NCBI RefSeq assembly: GCF_027887165.1
Contig: NC_077227.1
Location: forward strand, 347,105,707-347,169,706
Length of the DNA stretch: 64,000 nt
Reading direction: 5' to 3'
DNA from: Monodelphis domestica
Taxonomy: Eukaryota; Chordata; Mammalia; Didelphimorphia; Didelphidae
Part shown: positions 46,570 through 58,859 of the stretch, piece by piece
How the letters are laid out: the number at the start of each line of letters is the position of its first letter
Numbering within the stretch: position 1 is the stretch's first letter
Notes under the pieces: model-generated
Told to the model about the DNA's origin: nothing
Databases searched by the model: none
The model's input: only the letters and a program-made list of their open reading frames with translations
Translations under genes and position numbers: made by a program

Positions 46570-46910
46570 TGAGTAAGTGCTATATGTAGCCAGCCCCTGG
46601 CCATGCTTCACATCCTATTCCCTCATCTGGAAGCTTAGACCTACCTGAGTATCTTGCCATCAGTCCTGCTTCTTCAGGCATATACACCCCTTCTCCTCTT
46701 TCTAATACCTTGTTGAGGAGCAGTAATCAAATTAATACTGTCTTTACTACTAGAAATAGCATGACAATAGACTGCTTTAAAGTTCCCCTCATCCTTCTGA
46801 CTGATTAGACCAAAATTCAGCTTTTCTGACCTCTATTCTTCTAATCTCTCGCACCTACCATAGTTCTTGGAACATGATGGGCATTTTAATAAATGTTTTT
46901 TTTATTTCAT
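46570..46910 (+). mobile_element. L2 fragment
   Basis: 'gttcttggaacatgatgggc' and 'attttaataaatg' give the L2 tail; the upstream part is only weakly recognisable. Confidence 0.55.
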
Positions 46911-48470
46911 TCAGTCCTTCATTTGTGGATTCAAGTTTATACAGGAACATAGCATTTCTAGATTATTTCCATGTATTTTTATCAGTGTAGACACATGGAA
47001 CATTTCATTGTTGTAGGCATTTGGAGCACGTGTATATATAACACATATACAATAATGCATGCGTATATATTATATATGTTAATGAATCACATACTTTTCA
47101 TGTTGTTATATATAATATTTAAAATGTACACCTACAAATGGACTACTTAATAATGTTGTATTCTATGTATTAAGTTACAGATAATATATTTAACATATAT
47201 GCACCCTTAAATACCCCATAGTAATAAAAATAGTTGTAGACATATCGAAAATGCAAGGTTTTTGCAAATGTTCTGGCTGAAATCCATACTCTAGTTAGTA
47301 ATGGTGGTTAGGAGAAAAACATTTGCCAATCAAATCTAACTTGCCCATAGATTTCATAGGTACAATCCAAAACTCACATTCTTGACATCAAGTCCAGCAT
47401 TCTGTTCACATCATTCATATCCCCTTCATTCAGTGTAGAGGACACCTTGTTACGTGCCATGGGGATAGAGATGAGAATGATAGTGTCCTTAGCCTTATGG
47501 AACTCTTCACTAGTAATGAAAATATAAAAGAGGATCCAAGGATTGTAAGACTTTAGAAGAAGGAGAAATCTCATAAGACTGAAGAATCAGAAGAAATTTC
47601 CTGGAAGAGGTGGCCTGTAAGCTGAGACTCATCACTATGGAATACAAAATACTTTTCTGTGACTTAGGTTATTCCTTAAAATATAATCAATGAATTTTAA
47701 ATATCGATTTTAAGCCTAAGGCTTATAGCTGATCAGTCTAACTGGTGCAAAAAAGGGACTTCAAGCTTAACAAACTTTACCCAATATCCTATTGCAAGAT
47801 TTCTCCTTTTGGTGGTCTAGACAAGCCTAGGCATTTACACTATAAATAGACATTTAGGCAGTTCTTAAGAAGCATATGATGGGAACGTCTTAAAATTAAT
47901 GTTATTTACCTGCTAGGATGTAAATGCTAAAAGGATGTGGTCTACATTATGGACAAGGGCTCTGTAAAATGTGATATTAGAAAATGGAAATTTTACGAGT
48001 TCTGGGAACAGAAACAGGTGATGTGAGTGAAAAGGGGGAGAATTCTATTTTTTACTATATTGCTAGAATATAACAATAATCCCAATTAAAAAAACATATA
48101 AAATTATAACTCTCCTGGCCTAACTGTTCCTTCTTTTCTTCATAAGGCTACATACATCAGGTTATTTCCTGTCAATAACCTTTTGTGATCCCAGCGACTT
48201 TCTCTTCCACTGATGTTTGTGGAGTCTATTACACCAGTAGCTGAGCTGGATATATTCTGAGACATTGTCTAAGCCATCACATTGATGGTCACCCTTACCT
48301 GCTCCCCACCCTTCTAAGAATATTCCTCTGTCTGTCCTCTAAATTGACCTGAATACTTATTGGAGTCTTTCCTTTGGATTAAAAATATCAATCCTGCAGT
48401 CATTGTTTACAGAAGGCTATGTTAAAATGAAGTTATATATTCTTTCTCTTTTCTCCCTCAAATGTTTCCC
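46911..48470. other. Mostly unassigned, AT-rich
   Basis: TA/CA-rich 47020-47200; a weak L2-like tail at 47430-47525 ('cttgttacgtgccatgggga'). Nothing else recognised. Confidence 0.45.
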
Positions 48471-48474
48471 CTAC

Positions 48475-48745
48475 CCTAGTCAGGCCAGGATTCTTACTCT
48501 TACTCTACACCTTTCCCAGTCTTACTTTTGACCCTTTGTTTTAGTGCTATTTGATGCTGAAACTCCTTCCTCCTCCTCTCCCTCCATCCAAATGCTATTC
48601 TATTAAGGACCAATTTAACTGGTACCTTCTACAGGAAGCCTATCAGACTGTCTTAACCCATACTCATCTCTTCCTCTGAATTTGCATTACCCATATAGGC
48701 AATATGTTCATCTTTGCATTTTATTGCTCCTCTCTATTCTTGCAT
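48475..48745 (+). mobile_element. L2 fragment
   Basis: 'accttctacaggaagcctat' followed by a C/T-rich stretch fits the L2 3' end (usual form: ctccaggaagccttccctga). Confidence 0.55.
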
Positions 48746-48747
48746 GT

Positions 48748-49015
48748 GTGGGCAGTTGGGTGGGTGAAATAGATAGGGGTCTGGGCCTGGGCTCAGGAAG
48801 ACTCATTTTCCTGAATTCAAATCTGGCCTCAGCCACAAACTGTGTGATCCTGGACGAGTCATTTAACTCTGTCTGACTCAGTTTCCTCATCTGTAAAATG
48901 AGCAGGAGAAGGAAATGGCAAACCACTGTAGTATCTTTGCTGCCAAGAGAAACCCCAAAAGGGGCCATGAAGAGTAGGATATGACTGAAAAATGAATAAA
49001 AAAACAATAACAAAA
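48748..49015 (+). mobile_element. MAR1 SINE, plus strand
   Basis: tRNA-like head, 'ctcagtttcctcatctgtaa', 'ggagaaggaaatggcaaacc' and the RTE-like 'atgaagagtaggatatgact' tail. Confidence 0.9.
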
Positions 49016-49145
49016 TCTTCCATGTGTGTTTTTTTTACCCTCCTCACATTTTGTTTTTTAAGATTGGCAAATGTGTTTCATTTCTTCTTTCCTCTTAGAG
49101 CTTTCTTACCATAGTGATTTTTGTACCCTTTATAATACTTGTTGA

Positions 49146-49356
49146 AGGGCAGCTGGGTGGCTCAGTGGATTGAGAACCAGGCCTGGAGATAGGATGTCCT
49201 GGGTTCAAATTTTGCCTCAGATACTTCCTAGCTATGTGACCCTGGGCAAGTCACTTAATCCCCATTGCCTAGCCCTTACCGCTTTTCTGCCTTAGAACCA
49301 ATACAGAGTATTGATTCTGAGATGGAAGGTAAAGGGTTTAAGAAACAACAACAACA
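49146..49356 (+). mobile_element. SINE1_MD-like SINE with 9-bp TSD
   Basis: Flanked by acttgttga (49137-49145 and 49357-49365). Full length; the tail is AAC-rich (aacaacaacaac). Confidence 0.93.
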
Positions 49357-49506
49357 ACTTGTTGAGATTGATCATTGTTAAAATGAAAATAATGTGAAAA
49401 GTGTAAAGTATTTTACATATGAAAAAGTTCAAATTACCCTGTATCTATTTTATACATTATCTTTTTGGGTACATGTTATCTTTCTTGTTGAAAAATGTAA
49501 ATTCTT

Positions 49507-49982
49507 TTTAAATTTAAAAATTTTTAATTTTAATTAAATTTTATTAATTAATCAACAAATTAAATCAATAATATAATTATTAATTTTATTAAAGTATATA
49601 ATATAAAATAATTATTACATTTAATAATAATTAATAAAATAAAATAAAATTTTAATTAAAAATTTTTTTTCCATGGTTACATGATTCTTGTTCTCTTCCT
49701 CCCCTTTTCTCCCCCCTCCCAAAGTTGACAAGCAATTCCACTGGGTTATACATGTATTATCATTCAAATCCTATTTCCATATTATTCATTTTTGTAATAG
49801 AGTAATCTTTTAAAGCCAAAACCCCAAATCATATGCCCATATAAACAAGTGATAAATCATATATTTTTCTTCTGCGTTTCTACTTCCATAGTTCTTTCTC
49901 TAGATGTGGATAGTATTCTTTTTCATAAGTCCCTCAGAATTGTTCTGGATCATTGCATTGCCATTAGTAGCAAAGTCAGTTA
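49507..49982 (-). mobile_element. LINE-1 3' UTR, minus strand, with AT-rich tail
   Basis: The 3' UTR proper is 49670-49980 ('gatgtggatagtattctttt', 'agaattgttctggatcattg'). 49507-49669 is an expanded A/T-only tail. The TSD is gaaaa(a)tgtaaattctt, seen at 49490-49506 and 49983-49998; the second copy was reused by a SINE. Confidence 0.85.
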
Positions 49983-49998
49983 GAAAATGTAAATTCTT

Positions 49999-50205
49999 TT
50001 TTTTTTTAAATAAAATCCTTACCTTCCGTCTTAGAGTCAATACTGTGTATTGGCTCCAAGGCAGAAGAGTGGTGAGGACTAGGCAATGGGGGTCAAGTGA
50101 CTTGCCCAGGGTCACACAGCTGGGAAGTATCTGAGGCCAGATTTGAACCTAGGACCTCCCATCTCTAGGCCTGGCTCTCAATCCACTGAGCAACCCAGCT
50201 GCCCC
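49999..50205 (-). mobile_element. SINE1_MD-like SINE with 17-bp TSD
   Basis: Flanked by identical agaaaatgtaaattctt at 49982-49998 and 50206-50222. Full-length reverse copy. The left duplicate is also the right TSD of the adjacent L1. Confidence 0.95.
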
Positions 50206-50222
50206 AGAAAATGTAAATTCTT

Positions 50223-50330
50223 AAGGGCAGAGACTCATTCACTTCTGTCTTCATATCCCTGGTGTCTCGGACAATGCCTGGCTAGGAGTGGATGCTTAAT
50301 AAAGGCTTTTTTGATAGATTGATGAGTATA
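50223..50330 (+). mobile_element. L2 3' tail
   Basis: 'agggcagagactcattcact' and 'caatgcctggctaggagtgg', with 'cttaataaaggc' at the end. Confidence 0.7.
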
Positions 50331-51480
50331 TGCTTAATTACTAGATTAAAAAGTTGTCAGTACTCTCCCAATCACTTAACAGAATATTTTTCCGAGTTCC
50401 TTGCTACAATTTGGAAGGATATAGAGGGCCCCTATCATTGAAAACCTTAGCCTTTTGAATTTGATCCATAGTTAGTTTTGTTGGACTTTATCCAGATGCT
50501 GAACAGTTGAACATGCCAGTGATGGGAGGGCCAGGTCTCACACCTGCAAAGGAGACTTGACTGCCTATCATTCTGTCGACTTTCAATCTGGAATAGAACT
50601 TGATGCCTTTGTGGCTCTCAGAATTGTTTTGTCAATCTTGTAAGTGATGTCCGCCCTCCAAACACAATTTATCTCCATTTATGAGAGGGTATTATTAGAC
50701 AGCTTACTGCTGAGATAGCAAATTTGTAAGGGCTTTTAGCTCTGGGCCATCAGTGAGGATTTGGGGTTGCAGATGTGCTTTGCAAGGGGAGGGTCAGTAG
50801 ATGGTCCTTCTCATCCTGGCCTGTTTTCAGCCTCTAGCACTCTGATGAATCTGTAAAAGAATCAATAGTCAGCAACCTGGAGAGTTACTCCTCCTTGGCT
50901 ATTTCAAAGACTGCAGCGGAGGCCCTCAGTCTGCTTACATGAAAGTTTTCTGAAAGGCTAGAACACACCTTAATGCAGTTGATCCAGTCCCTAATAAAAC
51001 AACCATAAAGCAGAGAGGGGGTAAAATTGTTCAAGCCTTCCACTTTCCCATTTGCAATTGGGAGAAGGGAGCAAAGGACTGTTTTCATGCCCTGAACCAA
51101 TACCATATGCCTTGTCACACTGATTTCTACATTTTTGGCTTCATTGATCCATGTCTGTGTATTTCCTTCAGTTCCCTAATTTTCTCTTCCTTCTCCATCT
51201 CTCTCTCCCTAATTGAGATTTACTGAGGTGTTCTAATCAGTTATCCCAAGCCTACATTGTAATAGCTAATAGGTGTGAGAGTTGGAATTGGAACCCAGGC
51301 TATCCTGAATCCAGGTCTAACACCACACTGCCTGTCAATCACATGCGATTTTCCTCTGTTTTAGGACTAAGGTCTTTTCTTCTTTTCAATTTTACGGATG
51401 CCTTTGGTTTTATATCATAGTTATTTGTGGAAATGCCTCCTCCTATCTTGAAATTGAACCATTCTTTATGGAATAGAAAA
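50331..51480. other. Unique-looking sequence, no gene found
   Basis: Balanced base composition and no recognised repeat between about 50450 and 51130. Candidate host unique DNA; 51240-51350 may contain a weak MIR. Confidence 0.45.
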
Positions 51481-51482
51481 AA

Positions 51483-51665
51483 TTGGGGGCAGCTAGGTGG
51501 CTCAATGCATTGAGAGCTCCCGGATTCAAATCTGGTCTTAGATACTTCCTAGCTGGGTGACCCTGGACAAATCACTTACCTCCCATTGCCTAGCCCTTAC
51601 CACTCTTCTGCCTTGGAACCAATATACAGTCTTGATTCTAAGACAGAAGGTAAGGGTTAAAAAAA
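51483..51665 (+). mobile_element. SINE1_MD-like SINE
   Basis: From gggggcagctaggtggctca to 'gacagaaggtaagggtta'. A small deletion in the head (about 20 bases after 'attgagag'). Confidence 0.9.
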
Positions 51666-51854
51666 TGGAAACAGTTAAGGAAAAACACAAGTTAGAATAT
51701 CTGACAGGAACCCTCTGCCCCAGGGACTACAGGCTTTTTTACTCATGGTCAGGGCATTGTTCATTTGAAAATGTTCATTTAAAACTATAGTACAGAATCT
51801 TCAGACATGTTGTGATGTCAGTTCCAATGGTGGCATCGGTGTTCAGGAAATCAA

Positions 51855-52270
51855 GCAATCAATCAGCTAATAAAACAGTACTTTCAATGTGCCCACTGAG
51901 TGCTGGGCATCATGGTAGGTGCAGGGGAGATATGGATAAAAATTAAACAGCCTCTGCTCTCAGGGAGCATTTTTTGGGGGGACAACAATAGGTAGTCATA
52001 GGTACATAAAATCAGTATGTTCAAAAAAATGAAGTCATTTATTTTGGGGGGAAGCCTTGGACTCTGGGGAAATCAGGAAAGGTCTCATGCAGGATGTGAT
52101 TATTTTGGAGTGGCAATCTGAAGGAAACTAGAGGGAGTCTAAGAGGTATGGTGAGGAAGGCCTGAGAGACTTCCTGCACCAACGTACAGAGGGGAGAAAT
52201 GGGAGCAATGAAAGGGCCAGCTAAGCTGGACTGAATAGTGCATGAAAGGGAGTCACATAAAAACCCCAAA
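51855..52270 (-). mobile_element. L2/CR1-type 3' region
   Basis: 'gagtgctgggcatcatggta', 'ctctgctctcagggagcatt' and 'aatgggagcaatgaaagggc' follow the reversed L2 3' UTR. Confidence 0.6.
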
Positions 52271-53145
52271 CACTTGTCAGCTTCTTCAGTTTGAATTCTA
52301 CATCTTTTCTTTAGAGAAAATCAAGAACAGTCAGACCCTTAGCTACATTACTAAGGGTTACTGTTCTCACTCAGCAGGGCCAACCCAATATTTCTTGTTG
52401 CTCTTGAGGCATAAAAAGTGATCTTATTTTATCTTAGATAGTCTATATATTAGGAAAGCAGTTTGGATGTTTTTAATCTAAGATATTCATTAGCATATAT
52501 TTTATCAATGGATTATTTCTGTTTCTTGTTATACATAAGCAACCTATTTGTACAAGGTGGCATGCATTGCTCTAAGCCTTCTCTCTGTTACCTTTTATAC
52601 TCTTTCTCCATTTCCATTTGCTGAGAGTAAAATCAGCCATGGTATATTTGACGACTTGATCTATCACATTGCTGATCTCCGAGACCTCTCTTGCCTTGAA
52701 AGACTCATATTGTGTAAGCAGTCGTGTTGTTGCTGGTCAAGTAACTTCTGTAACTTAGCAACTTCCTCTTGCTTTGTTAAGTTGGACTGTTCAATCTCCT
52801 TAATGAATAAGAGCATGAAGCCAGGTAATTGATGCTTGGATGTTTAGCTTATGAATAATTGACTGTCTGGGTAATCCTAGATACATTTCCTCGATCAGAT
52901 TGTGCAATGGAACAGCCATGTCATATCCAGTAGAGAGTTGTTTCTTTTTTTTTTTTAATCTGTTTTATGATGTCAGAAATTTGCTTTCTTGACCCAAAGG
53001 CTCAGGTGAACAATAGAAGCAATGATCCTCCCACAGCTGAGATACCCTTCATCTTTCCTTGAGGGGATGTCTGTTTCTCACCTTTAGTTTGAATTAATAG
53101 ACAAGCTTTTTATGTATATCTTTTCAAATATCTTTCCCCACATGC
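52271..53145. other. Unique-looking sequence, no gene found
   Basis: No repeat recognised. A 94-codon plus-strand ORF (52548-52832) lacks any motif I know. Confidence 0.45.
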
Positions 53146-53402
53146 ATTGCTGTTGTTGTTGTTCAGTCATGTCTGACTCTTTGTGACCTCATTTGGGATT
53201 TTCTTGGCAAAGATACTGGAGCAGTTTGCCATTTCCTTCTCCAGCTCATTTTATAGAAGAGAAAATGGAGGCAAAGAGGGTTAAGTGACTTGCCCAGGGT
53301 CACACAGCTAGTAAGGTCTGAAACCAAATTTGAACATGGAAAGATGAGTCTTTCTGACTTTGGCCCCAGCATTCTATCCACTGAGTCACCTAGCTGCCTT
53401 CC
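53146..53402 (-). mobile_element. MAR1 SINE, minus strand
   Basis: 'gttgttgttcagtcatgtct' (RTE-like tail) to 'ccactgagtcacctagctgc' (head). Full length. Confidence 0.92.
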
Positions 53403-53639
53403 CACAGGCATAAGGGGAAGCAACACAGTCTAGTGGAAAGCAAAGGACTAGGAATCAGATCTAGCTCCTGGAAGAGTTTTTGCTTGATCTTTTTCACTTT
53501 AACTTTAAACTAACTCAACTCCCCCTCTCCCCCAATATCTTAAATGGGCTTGACTATCACTGGTTAGCTAGTGTATTGGGGAGAACATTTACCAATTTGA
53601 TTCCTCTTTGGGCTAATTCATTTTGCCATGTCAAGTCAA

Positions 53640-53750
53640 GAGTTAACTACTTGCCAGGCACTGTACAAAGCTCTGGAGATTTAACTAAGAGCAAAAGATC
53701 AGTTCTTGTTCTCAAGGATCTTCCATCCTAATCGGATAAGGCAACATAAA
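53640..53750 (-). mobile_element. L2-like tail fragment
   Basis: 'acttgccaggcactgtacaa' and 'gttctcaaggatcttccatc'. Confidence 0.65.
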
Positions 53751-54504
53751 ATGGAATTGAAAGCATGGTGCTTTGTGGCAGCAACCAAACAATGAAGACT
53801 GGCTTTCCTCAACCCTTTCTCCAAATTACAGGCTGTGGAAAGAGCTCATCAATTAGAGGTGAGGGCCACAGTGTCTCAAGATTATAGTTTGGACCCCTAA
53901 CCATAGTCAACTACCTTGCAAAAGTATATTGTTAATAACAAGGGAAACTAGGGGGAAAGGTAAATAGCAACACAAACTCATCCCTACCACTAGAAAACTG
54001 ATAGTTCATTTACTAGAAAATCAGTTCAAAGAGTGTGCCTTCTTTACCTTCTAAAGGTAAAACAAGAGACTTTTTTTGTATCTGTAGTAGATTATATTAT
54101 TATGAAGAAGAATGGTTCTACTTAAGAGAAATATTGAAATAATAGTCATGAACTTAGAAGATGGAAAGGACTAAATCACGCCCCATTTTCAAATCAGTGT
54201 GGTTCTAGTTAATGTACTGGAGAGGCATTTTTTTTTATTTTTTAGTAAAATGTTTTAAAATTATGAACTTGACAAACACCAGCAAATATGAGCATTTCAA
54301 AGTACAGAAAAATAGAATTGTATATAAAAACAAAACTCCATTATATAAAGCTTGTTGTTGTAGAAGTATTTTAGTAAATAAATTTCACTGTATGATTGTC
54401 TGACAGAGCATGATCAAAGACACGTCTAGAAAAGCAGTTGAGCAAGTTATGTAGCAAGAGGGAAGCCTAACAGGTGGAAAACAAGAGTTTTGTATTGGTT
54501 TTTT
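53751..54504. other. Unassigned, AT-rich
   Basis: No repeat or gene recognised. Confidence 0.45.
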
Positions 54505-54825
54505 TAAAAATAGCTTACCTCCCGTCTTAGAATCAATATTGAGTATTGGTTCCAAGGCAGAAGAGTGGTAAGGACTAGGCAATGGGGCTTAAGTGACTTG
54601 TCCAGGGTCATACAACTAGGAAGTATCTGAGGCAAAATTTGAACCCAGGGCCTTTTGTATCTAGGCCTGGCTTTCAATGCCCTGAGCTACCTAGTTGTGC
54701 CCCCTGCCAAACACAAATATTTCATTGGTATCCACAAAACATTAAAAGAAGCAAAGAAGGGGCATCTAGGTGGTTTGGTGGATAGAGAGTCAGGCCTGGA
54801 GACAGGAAATCCTGAGTCCCTTTGA
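54505..54825. mobile_element. SINE1_MD-like SINE (minus) and a facing head fragment (plus)
   Basis: 54505-54700 is a reverse full-length SINE ('cttacctcccgtcttagaat' to 'ctacctagttgtgcccc'). 54757-54825 is a plus-strand head only ('ggggcatctaggtggtttgg'). Confidence 0.82.
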
Positions 54826-54959
54826 GCTGTAAATCAATGAACCTACAATCTCATCCTAAATCTTCTCACCCTAAATTTATGATCTTATATTTAGAAAAAT
54901 CCAAAAATGTGTTGGTAAACATTTAACAACTTCTGAGAAGAAAAAATGTACCCACCCTT

Positions 54960-55660
54960 TAGAATTATTTTAAAATTCATTTACAATATTATTTATTAAT
55001 GTTTTTTATTTCTTACATCACCATAGTATCCCATGTATCCTTCCTTCTCTCCCTCCCAAAGAGCCATCTCATATAACAGCATAGTGGTTTTTGCTTTTTG
55101 GAGAGGAAAAAATATTAGCATAAACTGTTCAATATATTGAGAGAGTTCCAAAACATGTTCAGTGTGTAAATGTCTTGGGACTTTTTACCTCCACCCAAAA
55201 GGTAGATTGAGGGTGTTTTCTTATATCTCTTCATTTGAGTCCCTCTTCTTCTACATAATTTTCTTACATTTATTTTTCAATGCATTATTTTTATTTCATT
55301 TACATTGTTTTTTTTAAACCCTTACCTTCCATCTTGGAGTCAATTATTGGCTCCAAGGCAGAAGAGTGGTAAGGGCTAGGCAATGGGGATCAAGTGACTT
55401 GCCCAGGGTCACACAGCTAGGAAGTGGCTGAGGCCAGATTTGAACCTAGGACCTTCCATCTCTAGGCCTGGCTCTCAATCCACTGAGCTACCCAGCTGCC
55501 CCCATCCATCCATTTACATTGTTGTAGTTTTCTCTGTATATTTTTTTCTTTGCTTACTTCTTTCTGCATCAGTTCACATAGATTTCTCTAAGCTTCTCTG
55601 TTTTTAATCACATGTATGTGTGCCATTTCTTATGGTGCAATAGTATTTCATTGTTTTTTA
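54960..55660 (-). mobile_element. Old LINE-1 3' end, minus strand, split by a SINE
   Basis: 'ctccctcccaaagagccatc', 'tctgcatcagttcacataga' and 'ttatggtgcaatagtatttc' are reverse L1 3' UTR and ORF2 end. The SINE at 55310-55510 sits within it. Confidence 0.78.
55310..55510 (-). mobile_element. SINE1_MD-like SINE with 13-bp TSD
   Basis: Flanked by catttacattgtt at 55297-55309 and 55511-55523. Full-length reverse copy inside an old L1. Confidence 0.94.
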
Positions 55661-56399
55661 TTTACATATTTTTAAGTTTGATTTGCACTTTCCTAAATCT
55701 AGAAATTAACAATAAATCAAGTCCTTATTTGTAGCAATTGCCAATTTCTGCAATGTAAACATTCACAATGAAATTTAACAATTGCCTCTAGTAAGGCAGT
55801 TAGAGTTGACTCCAGAACCTTTGAGAAAATTATATGGAGTCAGTACTTTTGAACTAGTAAACTCTTCTTTCTTATCTAAACTTTTGAATCAGGACTTAAG
55901 TCATCCTGCCACTTACTACAGTTGATTTGGAGTTTTTTTAAAAGACAGTTTCAAATGCATCTAAATGACTGCATTATCAAGGGAACTAAAAATAAAAGCA
56001 GAAGTGGAAAGACCAGTCATTCATTCAGAGGAAGGAAATATAACCTATATTTGTAGCTAAGCACTAAAAGAAACAAAAGTTTCCAGATTCTCTGCAGTTG
56101 ATGATAATCAAGATGCTACGATTTATAACATAGGGAGGGAAGAAGCTGCCATTGCACAGAGAGAACATTAATTTGTCAGCTAGCAATGAGACTCTGAATT
56201 TTTCTTTAAGATAAATAAATTCTATTCAAGGATTAAAGCAGATTAAACTTTCACTTTGTGATTTTTTTTGTAAGTTGATTTCCTAAATGTATTAATAGCC
56301 TTAATGATTTTCAAGGCACTGGGACAGAATTCATAAGGTGGTAAATAAAATCACTTAGAAAGATAAAAAGAAGAGATTTTTATATTTTTTATAAAAATT
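55661..56399. other. Unassigned sequence
   Basis: No repeat or gene recognised. Confidence 0.45.
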
Positions 56400-57155
56400 A
56401 TTTTAAATGAATAAACATCTATTTTCTCTCCCTTCAATCTCTTTTCACTTTTATGAAAATGAAAAATGAAACTCTTTCAACAAAGACATAATCAAAAGAA
56501 ATTCCTGTATTGATTAATCATGTCTGAAAAGCTTATGTCTCAATATGTACCAAATCTATCACCTCTTTGTCAGAGGGAGGTGACATGTTTCTTCAGGAGT
56601 CCTCTGGAATCATGTCATGGTTGGTCATTGCATTGATCAGAGTTGCAAAGCCTTCAAAGTTGTTTGTCTTTGTAATACTGTTGTTTTATAAACTGTTCTA
56701 GTTTTGCTCACTTCACTCTCAGGGCGAAAAAAGTCTTTCCATGTTTCTTTCAAACTAACTCCATCATCATGTCTTACAGTACTATGGTATTCCATTTATT
56801 CACATATGATAAATATTTTTTTCCATGTAACTCTTTTTTCTCAGATTTCTTTGTAGCATTGCTAGGTAAAAGGGTTTATGTAGTTTAGCAGTTTTAGAGG
56901 TCTGGTTCCAAATTGATTTTCAGAATGATTAGATTAATTCCACACTCCACCAAAAGTACATTAATGCACTTGTTTTCCCATAGCATCTCCATTGTTTGTC
57001 ATTTTCATTTTTGTCAATTTTGCCCACATAAAGGATTTGAGGCAGATCCTTTATTTTGTATTTTTTCAAATTGTTAGTATTTTAAAGCATTTTTTTCCAA
57101 GTAGCTATTGATAGCTTGGATTTCTTCCTCTGAAAAATTAAGTTGTTTTTCTTCT
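56400..57155 (-). mobile_element. Old LINE-1, minus strand
   Basis: 'cctctggaatcatgtcatgg', 'gttggtcattgcattgatca', 'gcattgctaggtaaaagggt' and 'ctgaaaaattaagttgtttt' match the reversed L1 3' UTR and ORF2 end. Confidence 0.83.
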
Positions 57156-57483
57156 TCTGCATTTGGACCAGATGGCCAAGCAAGACCTTGTGTGTGGGTC
57201 ATGGTGAATACTTTGTGTGGAGGATTAAAACCCCATTGTATTCATCATGGCTTCTAGATCATAGAAATCTAGAGCTGAACATCCTCTAGAGAGTCATTTT
57301 CTGAAGAACTGAAGTCAGAAAAGGAACTTCAAATACTTTTGTAGTAAGTTTATCTTATTCCTTTTTAAAGAGTTAGGTTAAGATTTCCTTATAGGTCTTA
57401 AGAGCTATATTTGTATTGTATTGTCACAAATTTTTAAGATATATCAAAGCCTGAATATGAGAAAATGAATAGTTTAACAGAAG

Positions 57484-57484
<1 letters not shown>

Positions 57485-57525
<41 letters not shown>

Positions 57526-57550
57526 GCAAATATACACACACTATATATAC
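57485..57550. repeat. (TA)n/(CA)n microsatellite
   Basis: About 18 TA units followed by imperfect CACATA units. Confidence 0.95.
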
Positions 57551-58387
57551 AAATGGACATAAAATCTGCTTCTCTTCTGTTGCAGGAAGGAGAAGAATGT
57601 GATAAGTATGAACATATGAACCATGTAGGAGAAATGTGGACTTCTGAATATAATGGTACGGTATATAAAGTGCAAGTTATTCAACATTTCAAGTGGGAAG
57701 TAACTCAGAGAAGGATAAAAATGTATATTGTTTTCTTTTAGCCACTACACAAACCAGATACACATGGATACAGATATGGGCATGCAGACATGTACATACT
57801 TGCACATACGTGCATACACACATACCATTTAAAAGGTTTAACCTTGAATGATTTATCATCGATATTTCATCAGTAGGAGTTTTATGTACATACATACATA
57901 TGCACACACATAAACACTCCATTAATAATTTAGTAATCATTGAATGGTCCAAGGCATTGACACTTTACCATCTTTACATCATTTCTTATGGGAAGCCATC
58001 TGGACTCTTACCTTGTTTATCCCTGAACTTCTCTTATTTGTAAGGTGCAATGGCAACAGACATGGCCAGAAACATCAATATTTTATGACCTGAATTAAAG
58101 CAAGCAGGAGACCTTAGCCTCTCCTAAAATGGTAATCCCATTGTGTTATCTTTTCTAAATTTTAAGAATAAATATATAAAGAAATGAGTGAATAAATGAA
58201 GCAGGTTTGGCAAAAAGAAAACTTACAAGACTGAGGTGCTGGATGATGGGCATTAGATTGTAATGGAATTTGGGGGAAAGTTTGGGAAAAGTGAAGTTCC
58301 ATCTATAAATATCCTAATGCTACCCCCTCAGCAATATACTCCAAGTAAACTCTTTCAGGGAAGTCCTTGTTCTCTTACTCACTCTCC

Positions 58388-58389
<2 letters not shown>
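57551..58389. other. Unassigned; CATA-rich in part
   Basis: 57760-57910 is rich in CATA/ACAC. A 62-codon ORF at 57553-57741 has no recognisable motif. Confidence 0.4.
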
Positions 58390-58473
<84 letters not shown>

Positions 58474-58810
58474 TTCTCACACACACACATTTGGCTGTCT
58501 GTCTCTGTTTCTCCTCTTTCTTTCTCCTTTTCTACTCTATTCTCTCCCCAATCTTTCACATCCACTCTCTGCCTGTTTATCTCTCTCACACACATCTCTG
58601 TATGTTGTCTCTGTCTCTCTCTGTTTTCTCCCAATTCTCTCTCCCTCTCAGTCTCCAGCATCCACTTTCTGCCTCTGTGAGTCTCTCTTCCACACATCTG
58701 TCTGTCTTTCACAGCCTTTCACGGTGTGTGTCCCTTTGCTTATTGGTCTGTGTTTTTTCTGTCTCTCTGTTTCTGTACTCCATCTGTTTCTGTATCTCTT
58801 TAGACAACTA
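58390..58810. repeat. (TC)n microsatellite and CT-rich tract
   Basis: 58390-58475 is nearly pure TC; to 58810 it is a degraded TCTCTG/TTTC mixture. Ser/Leu-rich (plus) and Arg/Glu-rich (minus) ORFs here are artefacts of the repeat. Confidence 0.92.
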
Positions 58811-58859
58811 AATAGCCCCTTCAGTTTCTGTAAAAGAAAGCAGGTTGTGTGAAGGGATT

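Noticed and set aside
58263-58852. Ser/Leu-rich and Arg/Glu-rich ORFs of up to 182 codons
   Set aside because: Produced by the TC-repeat tract, which avoids stops in several frames.
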